DNA from: Helichrysum umbraculigerum | Lineage: Eukaryota > Streptophyta > Magnoliopsida > Asterales > Asteraceae | Direction of reading: 5' to 3' | NCBI GenBank assembly: GCA_949592205.1 | Contig: CATIUR010000005.1 | Span: 107,753,277 to 107,817,276 of the forward strand | DNA: 64,000 bases | Shown here: positions 35,342 to 46,651 of the stretch, in pieces | Numbering within the stretch: the stretch's first letter is position 1 | Layout: each line of letters begins with the position of its first letter | Program-made: the position numbers and the translations under genes | Notes under the pieces: model-generated | Told to the model about the DNA's origin: nothing | The model's database searches: none | The model's input: the letters and a program-made list of their open reading frames with translations, nothing else

Positions 35342-35896
35342 ATGTCATTGAAGGTATGTGGCTTTCACTTACATTCTTGCTTTCAATTCGTTTTTACATG
35401 ATGATTTAATTAGGGTTTCGCATTTTAGGGTTTCTTAGTTAAATAACCCGAATTGTTTATGCTTTTTGTGTGAATCCTTAGTTAGATTGAGTAATGTTAG
35501 TTCGTATTTACGGATTGTGACTTGATTATGTGATAATGTGGTTGAAAAGCTTATTATTTTGTGAGTTATGAAAGAATGTGTGAATAAGTTGGTTGAGTTT
35601 ATAGGAATGATGGAATTATAATTAGGTTTTGGCGTTTGTTGGTCGGAATCATGGGGACAAACTGTTTGACCGCAGGTCAACGCCAAAGACGACCAGTCAA
35701 CGCCGGAGACCGCCGGTCAAGGCGACTGACCGCCGGCTAAATGGGTTATAGGCAGAAAACAGATTATTGGACTAGTAGATGTATACTTATAGATATTGTC
35801 GGTTATATACGTTTATCTCTTGTATGATTTTTAATAGGTTGTGATAATCTAATTCTTAAATTGCAAAAAAATATTAGTGAATAGGTTTTTGAAATG

Positions 35897-35930
<34 letters not shown>

Positions 35931-36231
35931 GTGTAACCAAAATGATTTGATATTTGTAAGTAATTTAAGTTTAAATGATTTTTATGTAAATAGGATTATT
36001 ATGTAAATATTATTATTATGTAGATAATAGTATTATGTAACTTTGATAAAATTATATTAAGTAAAAATGTGTATAAGTTTATCTATAATAATTTAAACTG
36101 AATTGTTTAAGTTCATGATAGTTAGTATAATTTTTGTACAAATTATTATTATGTAGCTTTTTGGTGAATTTGTATTCATTTCAATTTATATTATTAGAAT
36201 TCTTTTAATGTTTATAGATTTATTGTTACAG
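35342..36231 (+). other. Predicted first exon and 878-nt intron ahead of the B ORF
   Basis: ATGTCATTGAAG (35342-35353) is followed by the donor GTATGTGG. TTTATTGTTACAG ends at 36231, immediately before ATGGAGTATG. Joining keeps the frame. The intron holds GCCGG-type palindrome copies (35664-35742) and a 30-nt A run (35897-35926). Splicing is predicted only. Confidence 0.45.
35897..35926 (+). repeat. A30 homopolymer in B
   Basis: Uninterrupted A run upstream of the ORF; a T run of about 30 lies downstream at 38225-38254. Confidence 0.95.
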
Positions 36232-37638
36232 ATGGAGTATGATTTACGTGTTGATAGGGGAGCAGCCGTTGTTGCCAACTCCATTATTCGGACTCACCCT
36301 ATTCTCCAGTTTATGCATAATGCTATCTCACCTGGAGACCGAGCGAGGATGCAGACGAGGCTTAGAGCCAACATTGATCAAGATATTGTAGCTTCAGATG
36401 TGTTGGACTGGGATTTTATGAATATGGTTTTAGATCCTGACACTCAGGAGACAGGTACTCAGGCTTTACACCGTTTGTTGACCGTTACTTATTATCTTGA
36501 GGATGGGAGTGTTGGTTTTGTCTCATATGCTTGGGCTAGATTGTTTGGTATACATGAGATTATTTTCAGGGAGTTAGTTGTTGAGTTCTATAGCTCGGTT
36601 AGGTTTGATGTATCATCTGAGGATGTGCTACAGCATACTTTGACCTTTATGCTTGGTGGTGAGCCTCGTAGTTTGAGTTTGATTTAGTTTGCACAGGCTA
36701 TTGGGTTGTATACTATGGATGAGGAGGCTAACCCTCATTTTAGAGATTTTCTGATAGCTGCGCGTACAAATAGGTACGATGATTTGGAGGTTGCTGCAGG
36801 TTAGGTAGATATAGCCAATGGAGAGTTTGGTACCCGAGGTCCTTCTGATGTATTAGTGAGGAGTCCAGCACATAAGCTGGTACATAGGATGTTGTCTCAT
36901 TCGATCTGTGCTAGGAAGACAGGGCATGAGAAGGTGCATAAGATAGATCTGTTTTATTTGCATTCTATTACTCAGGGGACGAATGTGAATATTCCTTGGA
37001 GATTGGCGGACTGGATGACACATAAGGCTACAGGTACTAAAGCTTCGAGTGTTATTTGTGGAGGTCAGTATGTTACTAGATTGGCTAGGTGGTTTGGTCT
37101 TACACAGGAGATGTATCAGTCCTGTACTCCTGTTATTCCGGGTATGCAGTATATGGGAGCTCACAAGCTCCTGGAGATTTCGGTTATTATGAAACCTTTG
37201 GAGGGAGATTTCTACCTTTGGACTCCACCATTGGTTGTAGGAGGCAGACGATTGAGGAGACGTCGTGATGCTCAGCCACAGGCTGTAGATGTACCAGAGA
37301 TAGAGCATGCAGCGGTTCCACCAGAGTCACAAGTTTATCAGGGGCCAGTATATGATATGTACCATTTGCAGCAGGAGATTGGTCGGATGCATGAGTATCA
37401 GCAGTAGCAGTTTCAGCAGATGCATCGTTATCAAGAGCAGGATATGATTGTGCAGGATCGTAGGTATCAGGAGCAGCAGCATTACTATCGAGAGCACCAG
37501 AGGCAGTTTGATTATTCTACTTCTTTGATGCACCAGCTGTTTGACTATCGTCATCTTCCTTATGATCCGTTTGTACCATCAGAGTATGGAGGACCATCCG
37601 GTGTTCGCAGAGATGGAGAGGATGGTGATAGCGATTGA
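36232..37638 (+). pseudogene. Athila-ORF1-like protein gene of B with three in-frame TAG stops
   Basis: One frame without indels from ATG 36232 (an in-frame ATG also at 36208) to TGA 37638, about 469 codons, broken only by three TAG codons: in LSLI-TAG-FAQ, in AAG-TAG-VDI, and in YQQ-TAG-QFQ. The middle has SHSICARKTGHEKVHKIDLF and NVNIPWRLADWMTHKATG, resembling the ORF1-type domain of Athila-like plant elements as I recall it. The C-terminus is Q/Y-rich (HQRQFDY, RRYQEQ) and probably disordered. There is no protease, RT or integrase motif. It is the only protein of element B. Function unknown; family assignment is moderate. Confidence 0.65.
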
Positions 37639-38046
37639 AGTGGTTATGGGTTATTAGTATCCTATCTAGTTGTTATTAATATTTTATCTAGACATTTGTA
37701 TTTGTTGGATGACTGTATTATTATGCTAACGTTTATTCCTTTGCACTATCTTATTATGCTATGCTAGTTTAATTTTCAGGACATAATTTATTTCTTGGTT
37801 TTATTTTTGAACTTTGTGGGTGTGTTCCCTGGAAACCCTCACGAGACTAAAACTCGTCCACTTGGGATACCGAGGGGTTTAAAGGCTTGTTGCATATGCT
37901 AAATGCAATCGTGATTAGCTACGAAAGTGTGAGCTGTTGTATATTTCAAGTTTGGAAGAACCGCTGAACCTTTTCACACACGATTCCAGGGAAGTTTTTC
38001 TATTCTAAGTTCTTTTCTCTTTTTCCCGTTTTTGTATTTCATTATT
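37639..38046 (+). other. 3' noncoding region of B, proximal
   Basis: No ORF. It contains CCTGGAAACCCTCACGAGAC and other phrases typical of the segment after the ORF in this group. Confidence 0.4.
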
Positions 38047-38085
38047 TGTACAATGAGGGCATTGTACATCTTTAAGTGGGGGATG
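38047..38085 (+). promoter_or_regulatory. Internal hairpin plus PPT-like module (B)
   Basis: TGTACAATG pairs with CATTGTACA (9 bp) around AGGG, followed by TTTAAGTGGGGGATG. The purine motif is the same B-specific version found at the LTR (39183-39193). Confidence 0.65.
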
Positions 38086-38223
38086 AGAGAGAAAAGAGTT
38101 AAGTTTCCACATAATTGTCCTGTAAATAAGTAGATGATTTTGTAATTTGGTTAATTGTTATCTTATTAAGATAAGTAACTAAGAGGTTATAAGTTGCCCG
38201 TTTTTCAACCAAATTTTTGAGTT

Positions 38224-38224
<1 letters not shown>

Positions 38225-38254
<30 letters not shown>
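38225..38254 (+). repeat. T run of about 30 in B
   Basis: Complementary to the A30 run at 35897-35926, so the two could pair in the RNA and bracket the ORF. Confidence 0.95.
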
Positions 38255-38257
<3 letters not shown>

Positions 38258-38544
38258 GATAATTATTTTGTAACTACGTAGGTTAATTTTAAAATTTTCT
38301 ACACTTTAAATTAAATATTAAATTGTGAAAAATGTTATTTAGCTTCATTATATGATGTATTGATAGGCAATTTATATGAGAATTTTTGAGCTTTTAAAAA
38401 ATGAAATTAAGGAGTAGATGTTACCTTTTAGATGAACTTTAGCTGTGTATGACGTATGTCTTAATTTTCATATGAGTAATGTGTGATATGCCATATTTTT
38501 GGAAATTTAATTGATATCATTTGGGGATATACTGGGTGTTGTTT

Positions 38545-38760
38545 CCTCTGTTGTACGAAAGTACAGACCTGGTCTCCGTCAGTATATCTAATGAAAAAGA
38601 GCAAAAGAGTTTAACAACTCATGATTTTAAAATGTAGTCAAATTAAGTCGCTTTGTTGTACTAAGGTACAGACCTACCACCAATGGTTTGACTAAAAGAT
38701 TTATATTGCTAAACTAAAATCAAGTTATGTTGCTCTGTTGTGTTGAGGCACAGACCTGTC
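38545..38760 (+). ncRNA. Three covarying hairpins before the B 3' LTR
   Basis: TGTAC-GAAA-GTACA (38552-38565), TGTAC-TAAG-GTACA (38657-38670) and TGTGT-TGAG-GCACA (38739-38752). Each is preceded by CTYTGT and followed by GACCT. The third changes two stem positions on both arms and keeps pairing (one G-U). Confidence 0.55.
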
Positions 38761-39159
38761 ACATCTGTCTTGATTTGAAAAATGATTGTTTTGATTAGAA
38801 TTTCAAAATATGTAATATTGACATATTATGAGTATGAAAGTATATAGTTTTTGGGAGTTTAAGGGAATATCTACGTGAATAATAATAAGTTAAGCTCAAT
38901 TATTTAAATATAGATTGTTTTAGTGGATAACAATATCAGTAATCATCGTGAACTATTTGATATTTTAAGAATAATAACTTCATGTGTAGATCAATTTTTA
39001 TAATCACATAGTTTCTCAATAATTGTTTTTAGAATTAACAGATTTTTAAATTTAAACGTTTGAGTTGAAGATGAGTGATGTTGTGTAATTCCTTTGTAAG
39101 TTATTTAGATTAATGGAGATGACTGTTTTCTTAAGAATTTGATTTTTGAATCGATAGTC

Positions 39160-39195
39160 TACTTGAGGACAAATAGGATTCAAGTGGGGGATGTT
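39160..39195 (+). promoter_or_regulatory. Polypurine tract of B
   Basis: CTTGAGGACAA (weakened hairpin with AGGA loop), then CAAGTGGGGGATG up to the 3' LTR start at 39196. Confidence 0.75.
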
Positions 39196-40857
39196 TGATA
39201 AACGCTCAAAAGTACTATATTTTAGTAGTATTTTACCCCGATTCTTGGATGTTTCTATTGCATTTAATTAAGGTTAGATATTGATTTCGTTCATATTTGC
39301 AATTAGATGCGGAAATGGAGCGTTTATGAATAAAGGAACGGAAAACAGTCAAATAACGAGTTAAGAGATGCATTTTTGAAGAATCAAGTGAAGCCGAAGG
39401 ATTTAAGAGTAAAGATAACAAAGAAATGGAATAAAATGAAGAATCGGGCCATGAGGGATGTTTAAATTCGGATTTATATATTGTTGGGTTTAAAGAAGAT
39501 TAAGAAGCCCAAAGAAAAGCGTTGGTGGCCCAAAGCTAAGTGTCCAGCCCGTTAGGTTAAAATGCTCTGGAAATGACATTTAGCCGGCGGCTAAACAATC
39601 TGACCGGCTGCTAAATACTAAAAGTGGAAGGTGGTGAGCAACGCAGTTTGCAGCCGTGTAAAAGATCAAGTTGACCGGCGGCTAAGTCATTTAGCCGGCG
39701 GTCAAGAGGCCAACTTTACAAGTATAAAAGGCAGCCTAAGGTAGACGTTTTATATACATTATATAACATATATACGAATTATACAGTATTTAGGTTAGGG
39801 TTTTTATTATTTTCGAGTTTTAGGTATGTTTTGGAGGCACAAGAAGTGGAGGTTGGATTCATTTCAACCGATCTTTGCGTGATTCGTCATTTGGTTTGTA
39901 TCATTTATTTTATATCATTGAAGAATTTGATATTTAATATTCTGATTTATTCATATTTGATGAATTGATACATTAGTATTTGTGATAATGAACCTTGGAT
40001 AATGATTGTTGAATGATTACATTTGCACATTTGTTAAATTATTTAATTGAAAACCGTTATGTTACTCGTAGATCCTTGTTTACTGGTAACTGGTAGTTGT
40101 TAGTTTTCAACGTGGTTAATAAGATTGATGAGATTGAGTTCCTTTGATTTTTTTAATAATTGATGGTTATAATCTTAGGGTTTTAACTATTGCTAAATAG
40201 ATTGAGTTTGATAGGTTGAGAAAGTAATAATTATTCACTTTAAAATGAACAAGACAATAAGTTAATTATTGGGTATTGTTGAGTCATACCACGAGAGTAA
40301 TTATAATGAGTTGTGAATGTTTAATGCATGATTTAGGGAAAGGCACACAATTGACTGATCATCTTGTGACATTGGAACCAGTGTTTTATGTTGGACCCTA
40401 AGTTGTAGGAATTAGTTGGACCCGAAACGTTGGCTAGTTCACATTCAATTTAATAGTCATTGAAGAATTTGGTATTAAGTTGATATAACAGAAATCACAA
40501 TTAGATAATTAATGTGTAAATGAATCAGAATATATGAATCTGAGCGGAGTTATTACATACTATTTGTTCCTTCCTATTGTACATTATTATTTATTTATTT
40601 TTATCTTAGTTTATTTAGGTTATTTTAATTTGTTATTTTACAAAACTTTTGTTCTAACGGAACTAAAACGTTACCCCCCTTTCTCTGTAATTTAAAAGAT
40701 TATTTATTATTTTTATTCCATTTTTCCTGTGTTCGAATCTAACTTACCAAATCTATATTTACATTCGATCATGTATTCTTGCCTGGTTGTTTGAAAGTAT
40801 TTATTAGGTATTTTTATTTATAAATTATAAAACAAGACGCGCTTTAATAGCACATCA
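39196..40857 (+). repeat. 3' LTR of element B
   Basis: From TGATAAACGC to CACATCA, 1662 bp. Palindrome array 39577-39706, TATAAAAG 39723-39730. Followed by the target duplication AACAT. Confidence 0.9.
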
Positions 40858-41171
40858 AACATCTAGGCAAGGAATTTGTTAGGATGAAAGTGATGTTACC
40901 AACAATAAGTATGGAATAAGTTTTAGTTCGTGGGGGCCTAGCAGTTCTCCTCATCGTGCATCCTAAACGCGATTTCAAGAAATGGAAATGATAAAAAAGA
41001 AATGCATAAGGATATCTTCATCGAGAGTACGTGACGGTGCCGCGGAATGTATTGCCATTTTCGATGACTCGAGCGTATTGAGTAACGGAGGCCTATAATG
41101 TCCTATATATATCCCGTGTCTGAGGCCTATTAATATGTATACTGAGCATATTACTGAATTTCCAAGGCCTA
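40858..41171 (-). other. Leader of element J, part
   Basis: Non-coding, contiguous with 24318-24489 before B inserted. It has the phrase GAGGCCTAT seen repeatedly in Tekay leaders (also about 43600 and 44090). Confidence 0.55.
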
Positions 41172-42969
41172 TCTATACTAATTTTATAATGCATATGCCA
41201 TATGCCATATCTTAAATTTAAGCCAATCTCTCATCTTGATCGTTCATTTGTATCAGAGTTGCTATCAACCATTGATCACTCTCTTCTCCTTTGCCTCTGC
41301 TGATATATAAACAGCCACACACAATTGACACACACTGAAATCACCTTAAAAACACACATAAAAAATTCATTCTCTCCATTTTCTCTAGAAAAAAAAGATC
41401 TCACCGTATCCATCTTGTTTCCTGCCGCCATTAATACCTCTCTAAATCTCATCCGGAGTAGTTTTTCTTTCATCTCCTACACGCACTTTAACACCATAAT
41501 GTTATAATTATATATATTTTAGCATAATTTGTTCTACACAAATAAAGCCTATACCGAAATAGATTCGCACAAATAACTGTTGCTGGCATTTATTTGAGCT
41601 CCATTTCTCTTGGATCTAATTATACTTTGTTAAATCTAAAGTTTTGTTCCAATATATGAATTTTTGCGGCTTGTTTAAGCTAATGTGGTTCCATTTTCGT
41701 TTACTTTTGCAGGTTTTAGGCCCGTATGCAAAGATTTCTAACATTCAGGTTTAGATCTCCATTTTCGCTAGATCAAAAGATTTAAACTGTTTTTCTTTCA
41801 TCTTTAGATATAAGTTGTATTTTGTTTCTTCAGATCTAAAACTTTTTTGTTTTTTTGTTTTTTTTTTTCAGATCTAAACGACGCAAATATTGGATAAAAT
41901 TCATAAGCTTTCTTTAAATGAATTCGAAGACTGGCTTAGCGAAATAGCAGTTTTTACGGCCGGAACCCGAAGTGAACGAGAAGGAAATCAAGTTTGTATG
42001 TACGTTTTGCATTGTAAGTTTTTATTTTTCTTCGTTGTGGCAATGCCAAGCTTTCGCAGACAATAGGAAATCATAATCTGAAGTTGTTAGAGTTGTAGGT
42101 TATTTGATTTAAAAAAAAAAAAAATTGTTTGTAAACTTGGTTTAGTCGTTTGTAATTTTGTATTACTCACACATTTGTAACTTGATATTCATGGTATCTA
42201 GCAATAGGTTTAATGTCAATATTGTAGTTGATTGTGGTTAGATTAGTGTTTCATATATGGTTTGTTGGTAAAATAGAAATAAGTAATGTTTTTAATTATC
42301 CAAATAGTTTCCATACGGATACGGATACGTAGTAATTATTTAGTATTATTATTTGTCAAATTGTAAAATATAAATAATAATGTTAGCTTTGTTGGAATTA
42401 TGGAAACTAAAATTGTAACGTGATCTTTTGAATAGGTCAAAAGTCTTGGAAAGAGTAAAAAGGAGTTGTAATTTGTAAAGCTGTAAGATTGATAAGAAAA
42501 GCTGTCACTGTACTTTTTGGACAGAAAATTGGCGGAAAGAAATTGAAATTCGAAATTGAAATGTATTTGGGTACTTGGGTTCAAGACTCAAAAGTTGCAT
42601 GTATTTATTTAGTTTAATTTTATTCAAAAAATTTATACTCCGTATTTCGTTTTCAAATTTAGCAAAGGATTTTTAACTTTTTTATTTTATTTTAAGAACG
42701 TAGTAATGAATCTCGATATGATAATCGGGAATCCAAATTTTAGTGAGTGAGGGATGTAGTGCAACTTTTGTGATAATTATACTTCTTTGATATTCATCGC
42801 AACAGGTCCAGGATGAAAATCGATGTTCTATTTTTCTATATTCACAAAATTATTTGACAGGATAAGTTAAATTGTTAGATGAAACAACGTAATGTTTGTG
42901 AAAGAGCGTTAACTTTGCTGTTCACTAACACTGTATCTTTTTTAGCATTAAGTATATTTTGTTGCTTTT

Positions 42970-43129
42970 ATACCCCCTTCGTCTAACAAAGGCCTTCGGC
43001 CCAAGGGTATATCTAATACCTTTCGACTAAGAGGTTGTAGGTTCAAGTGATATGATATGCATGTAAGTGTGATGTGTGATGTACAATTATGTGGGATAGG
43101 TTAAATTGTAGATTTGTCTTTCTAAAAAC
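42970..43129 (+). mobile_element. SINE-like element inside the Helitron
   Basis: A tRNA-like B-box phrase (GAGGTTGTAGGTTCAAGT, about 43023) downstream of a weaker A-box-like stretch, with an A-rich 3' end at 43120-43137. Typical of plant tRNA-derived SINEs; boundaries approximate. Confidence 0.4.
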
Positions 43130-43139
43130 AAAAAAAATA

Positions 43140-43329
43140 CTCTCTTTGTCTCAATCTAAATATTCACGTTCATATTTTGAGTTGTACCAAATAAGTGTCT
43201 ATTTTCATTTCACAACGCATCAAAAAACTTGTTTACTGGAAAATAAAAGATTTTATTGGTGATCAATGAATACAGTTTTTAAAACTATATGCAATTTCAA
43301 ACATGACAATTATAATAGGACGGAGGAAG
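43140..43329. mobile_element. Stowaway-like MITE (Tc1/mariner type)
   Basis: 190 bp between TA dinucleotides. Left end CTCTCTTTGTCTCAATC and right end GGACGGAGGAAG resemble degenerate Stowaway terminal repeats. No ORF. Confidence 0.6.
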
Positions 43330-43502
43330 TATGGAGTATATAACTACCAAATACGACATAAAAAATCATCTACGAATTATCTGTAAACAGCTTGAATGCC
43401 GAGGACCGCATGAATTACTGGTAAAATAAAAACCCATACAAAAAGATCCGAATAGCGTAAGTAATTAATGTGCGCCGCCGCTGTGCGCGGGTAGAAGGCT
43501 AG

Positions 43503-43507
43503 TATAC

Positions 43508-43573
<66 letters not shown>

Positions 43574-43600
43574 ACCGAGCATTTTACCGATTATCCAAGG

Positions 43601-43658
<58 letters not shown>

Positions 43659-43672
43659 ATCCGGTTTAATTG
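43503..43672. repeat. (TA)n microsatellites
   Basis: Two TA tracts separated by a leader phrase ending GGCCTATA; they continue at 44000-44055 after the foldback element. Confidence 0.9.
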
Positions 43673-43995
43673 AGAACCAAAAAAATTGCAAGAACCGTGA
43701 GAACTACTAGATTGCATGTTTGTTCACATGTGATTAACTAGATTCACATGTGAACATTGATTTAGGTTAGATTGGAAAAAAAAATTTGAAAAATTCTTAA
43801 ATTATAGCGAAGAACGCATAAAATCAAATTTATGTTCACATATGAACGATAATATGAACAAAACAGGTAAAACGTGTTTTAAGTCATAATTTTTGAATTT
43901 TTTTTCTTCCTAATCTAACCTAAATCAATGTTCACATGTGAACCAAGTTAATTACATGTGAACATAATGCAATCTAGTAGTTCTCATGGTTCTCG

Positions 43996-44000
<5 letters not shown>
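43668..44000. mobile_element. Foldback MITE with ~90-bp inverted repeats
   Basis: Arms at about 43688-43775 and 43913-44000 are roughly 90% complementary. Each carries two copies of a TTCACATGTGAA-type palindrome and ends in GGTTAGATTGG or its complement. A further 20 bp on the left (GGATCCGGTTTAATTGAG) have no partner. Inserted in a TA microsatellite. No ORF. Confidence 0.65.
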
Positions 44001-44055
<55 letters not shown>

Positions 44056-44058
<3 letters not shown>

Positions 44059-44403
44059 GAGTATATTACCGAATATCCGAGGCCTATTCATATATATATA
44101 TAATATGATTGCCTAATCGTGTATGTATATACCATACATACCTATATATCCGCCTAGTTGTGTCTAGCACAAAGTAATTATGAGTCCCGGTTCTCTCGTG
44201 GTCAGAGTCAACTAGTGCATTCCTGTTCGACATAACCCCTTTCAGACTTCACATCATCTTTATTTAATTGTACATAGTTAGTTAGACTATGTTAAATTAA
44301 ATTCGTATGATGTAATTCCTGAACCAGTTATACATAATGAGGAATAATGCTTAACGGTCATAGTCAAGGCCCACTAAATGCAACCTAGTTCGATATAACC
44401 TTA
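44056..44403 (-). other. Leader of element J next to its PBS
   Basis: Strongly similar to 8468-8731 and 30600-30865. Non-coding. It contains the leader hairpin TTAATT-ACATAGT...ACTATGT-AATTAA at 44264-44300; here the loop is TAGTTAG instead of one with TGATCA. Confidence 0.65.
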
Positions 44404-44419
44404 GGCTCTGATACCAATC
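44404..44419 (-). promoter_or_regulatory. tRNA-Met primer-binding site (J)
   Basis: The reverse complement reads ATTGGTATCAGAGCC at the LTR edge. Confidence 0.85.
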
Positions 44420-46494
44420 TATCACACCCCCGATTTCGTGATTTGCGGAAGCGACAATTTGGGTGTGACTAATCAATAATCAAAGCGCGGAGGTACAAGC
44501 AAACGATTCTACATGAGACGTTTATACATTTTACAAAAGTAGTTACAAAATTTAAGTTATAAGTTTACAACATAATGAGTTCACATAAATAGATCCCGAA
44601 GATTTTAATACATAACCGATTAACAAAAGATAATGCTATAAAATCTTCATATGTTTATAAATGCATGCGACTCGTACTAGCTAACATATCCTGCAGGCCA
44701 CCCTACTGTAGCTGATCACCTGAGAATACAACACTAAAAGGTCAGCTATAAAGCTGGTGAATCTCACAAATTTAACATAAAACATGATGTGATCAACCTA
44801 ATTTTCCGACGATTTATAACCGAACAATGATTAAACCAATTAAGGTTTCCGAATTAAATATACCGACACTGACATTGCACTGAGCCATGGTTTGAGGCCT
44901 AACCCGATTTTCTGCCTCCCGAATGGTGTCAACACCCATAACAATTACTAATATGCCCGTTTGGACGTGGTTGTAGCTAGCTACCCGGACAGGGACGTCA
45001 CTCCCATGATAGAGTCTAGCTGTATAATGTAGGATTTAAGCAGTAGTGTTTTCCGAACTAGTAACCTCTAGCGTCCTAAACGCAAGAGATTTATTAACAT
45101 AAGTACTTGAAATCATGTTAATGATTTGATTGCTTTGAAAGATTGTTTGAGTTAAAATGTGTACGATTTGTTGGTGATGATTTTGAAATAATCATTTCCA
45201 AAAAGATACTATTTTTATACCCCGTTCGTTGTATACTTTGAAAAAGTACATATATAAAACGTACGAGTTATATCATATATAATTTCGTTGTGGATATATA
45301 TATAGAGATATACATAAAATTAAGTATAATAATAATAAATATTAATATTAAATAATAATTATTAATAAAGGCTTTCTATTTATAGTAATATATATATATG
45401 GCAAGTTAACATATTTGAGAATCAATGATCCATTCGGTTGAACAAGCTTAGCCGTACGGCTTTCTATACTTAGCCGTTCGGCTATTTCATCCTAGCCGAT
45501 CGGCTAAATGCACCCAACCGATCCGGTGTCATGTTCTTGCTCTGTTCTCAGTTCTTAACCCAGTTTTTACTTCGAATATTTGAGTTTAAAATCCACACAA
45601 GTTACTTGTTATCATATACAAATTTTGTCCAAGTGGTTTTACACATAAATTTTTAGTGTTATACATGTTCAAATTTTGTACAGAGTATATATATTTTACT
45701 CAAAATCATCATCACCAACAATTTATTTTACTATGTTTTGATTTTCTTTTAGGTTTCAATCTATCATAAACTAGTTATAATCAAACTAAAACAAGTATAC
45801 TAATGCAATTTGAGTATGAACGATGTGTTTTTCCTTACCAATATGGAGAAGAAAATGATGATGATGGTGCTGAGTTGTTGTTGCTGTTGAAGATGATGAT
45901 GATCAGATGAAGATGATGATGTTAGTGAAGTAGAAAAATGATGATAATATATTGTTGTTGTTTCTTGTTCTACTCTCGCTCTCTACTTCTGCCGATGGTG
46001 AAGAAGAAGGAACAGGAGAAGTCAATTATTTGAGTTGGTTGTGGTTGTGTGAGTGTACTGAGAGAGTTGGAGGGAGTATATAATTATTGAGGCCGGGTCG
46101 AGTTTTTCAACAGGTTTGGGTTGGGTAGTAGTAGTGGGTTCCCAGATATTTTTAGTTTGTAGTATAAGTTTAGGTTTTTAGCCCGTTAATTTCGTGTACG
46201 GGTCCAATTATGTGCAAATTTTCAGTTAAATTTCGTAATTATATTTTGAGGTAATTCTCAAATACTTTATTATGAAGGGGAAAAATATAGTTTTTATTAT
46301 TTTTGACTTTTGGGTACGTTTTTGTATTGTTTCCGTTTGCGTACGATACGATATATATATAAAACGTATAAATATTTTTGTTTCACTTTTGTTTTTCTTT
46401 GTTCACATAATACTTTCAAATAAATAATTATTCAAAAATATTTTCGTGTTCATTCGGATTTGTTTGCACGTGATTATTAAATAATCATTTAACG

Positions 46495-46561
<67 letters not shown>

Positions 46562-46651
46562 CCGAATACTTTCATTTTAACACGTACCGATTACAGGTGA
46601 TTAAGGTTTAAATTGGCCGCTAATTTTGGACCTTTTTGACCGGGTGTCACA
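44420..46651 (-). repeat. 5' LTR of Tekay-type element J
   Basis: On the minus strand TGTGACACCCGGTC (46651) to GGGTGTGATA (44420), 2232 bp. Related to solo LTR K over most of its length. It holds the hairpin CAGCT-ATAA-AGCTG (44743-44756), TATA box CTATAAATAG (45376-45385, minus), the 22-bp palindrome array (45428-45526) and a TA tract (46495-46555). It interrupts the D1 ORF at 46652. Confidence 0.85.
45428..45526. promoter_or_regulatory. 22-bp palindrome array upstream of TATA (J)
   Basis: Centres at about 45433.5, 45455.5, 45477.5, 45499.5 and 45521.5. Cores are GCCGTACGGC, GCCGTTCGGC and GCCGATCGGC; the outer two are degenerate. Confidence 0.65.

Larger units (their letters stand above)
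24490..40857 (+). mobile_element. Complete single-ORF Athila-like element B, split by nested element A
   Basis: Both LTRs are 1662 bp after removing the nested element. They begin TGATAAAC and end CACATCA, flanked by the 5-bp duplication AACAT (24485-24489 and 40858-40862). tRNA-Asp-type PBS at 34588-34605, PPT at 39183-39195. The 4.6 kb interior has one ORF (36232-37638) and no gag, RT or integrase, so mobility must have been supplied in trans. The two LTRs are nearly identical by eye, so insertion was fairly recent. Confidence 0.9.
41172..43502 (+). mobile_element. Non-autonomous Helitron, 2331 bp
   Basis: It begins TCTATACTAATTTTATAA and ends CTAG, inserted between A and T (CCTA/TATAC) as Helitrons do. 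The last 30 bp include a GC-rich hairpin-like stretch (GCGCCGCCGCTGTGCGCGGG) 8 bp before CTAG. There is no Rep/helicase ORF. 41280-42040 looks like captured host gene pieces: TATATAAAC, a pyrimidine-rich leader, then a 36-nt exon-like stretch (41713-41748) between a good acceptor and donor. A second exon-like piece (from 41872) contains LNEFEDWLSEIAVF. I could not name the donor gene. Confidence 0.7.

Noticed and set aside
41713..42040. Functional host gene
   Set aside because: Short exon-like pieces inside a Helitron without a full frame; better explained as captured fragments.
43020..43045. tRNA gene
   Set aside because: Only a B-box-like phrase; no cloverleaf or acceptor stem, so SINE-like at most.
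43499..43717. ORF of IYIYIY repeats
   Set aside because: Translation of TA microsatellites.
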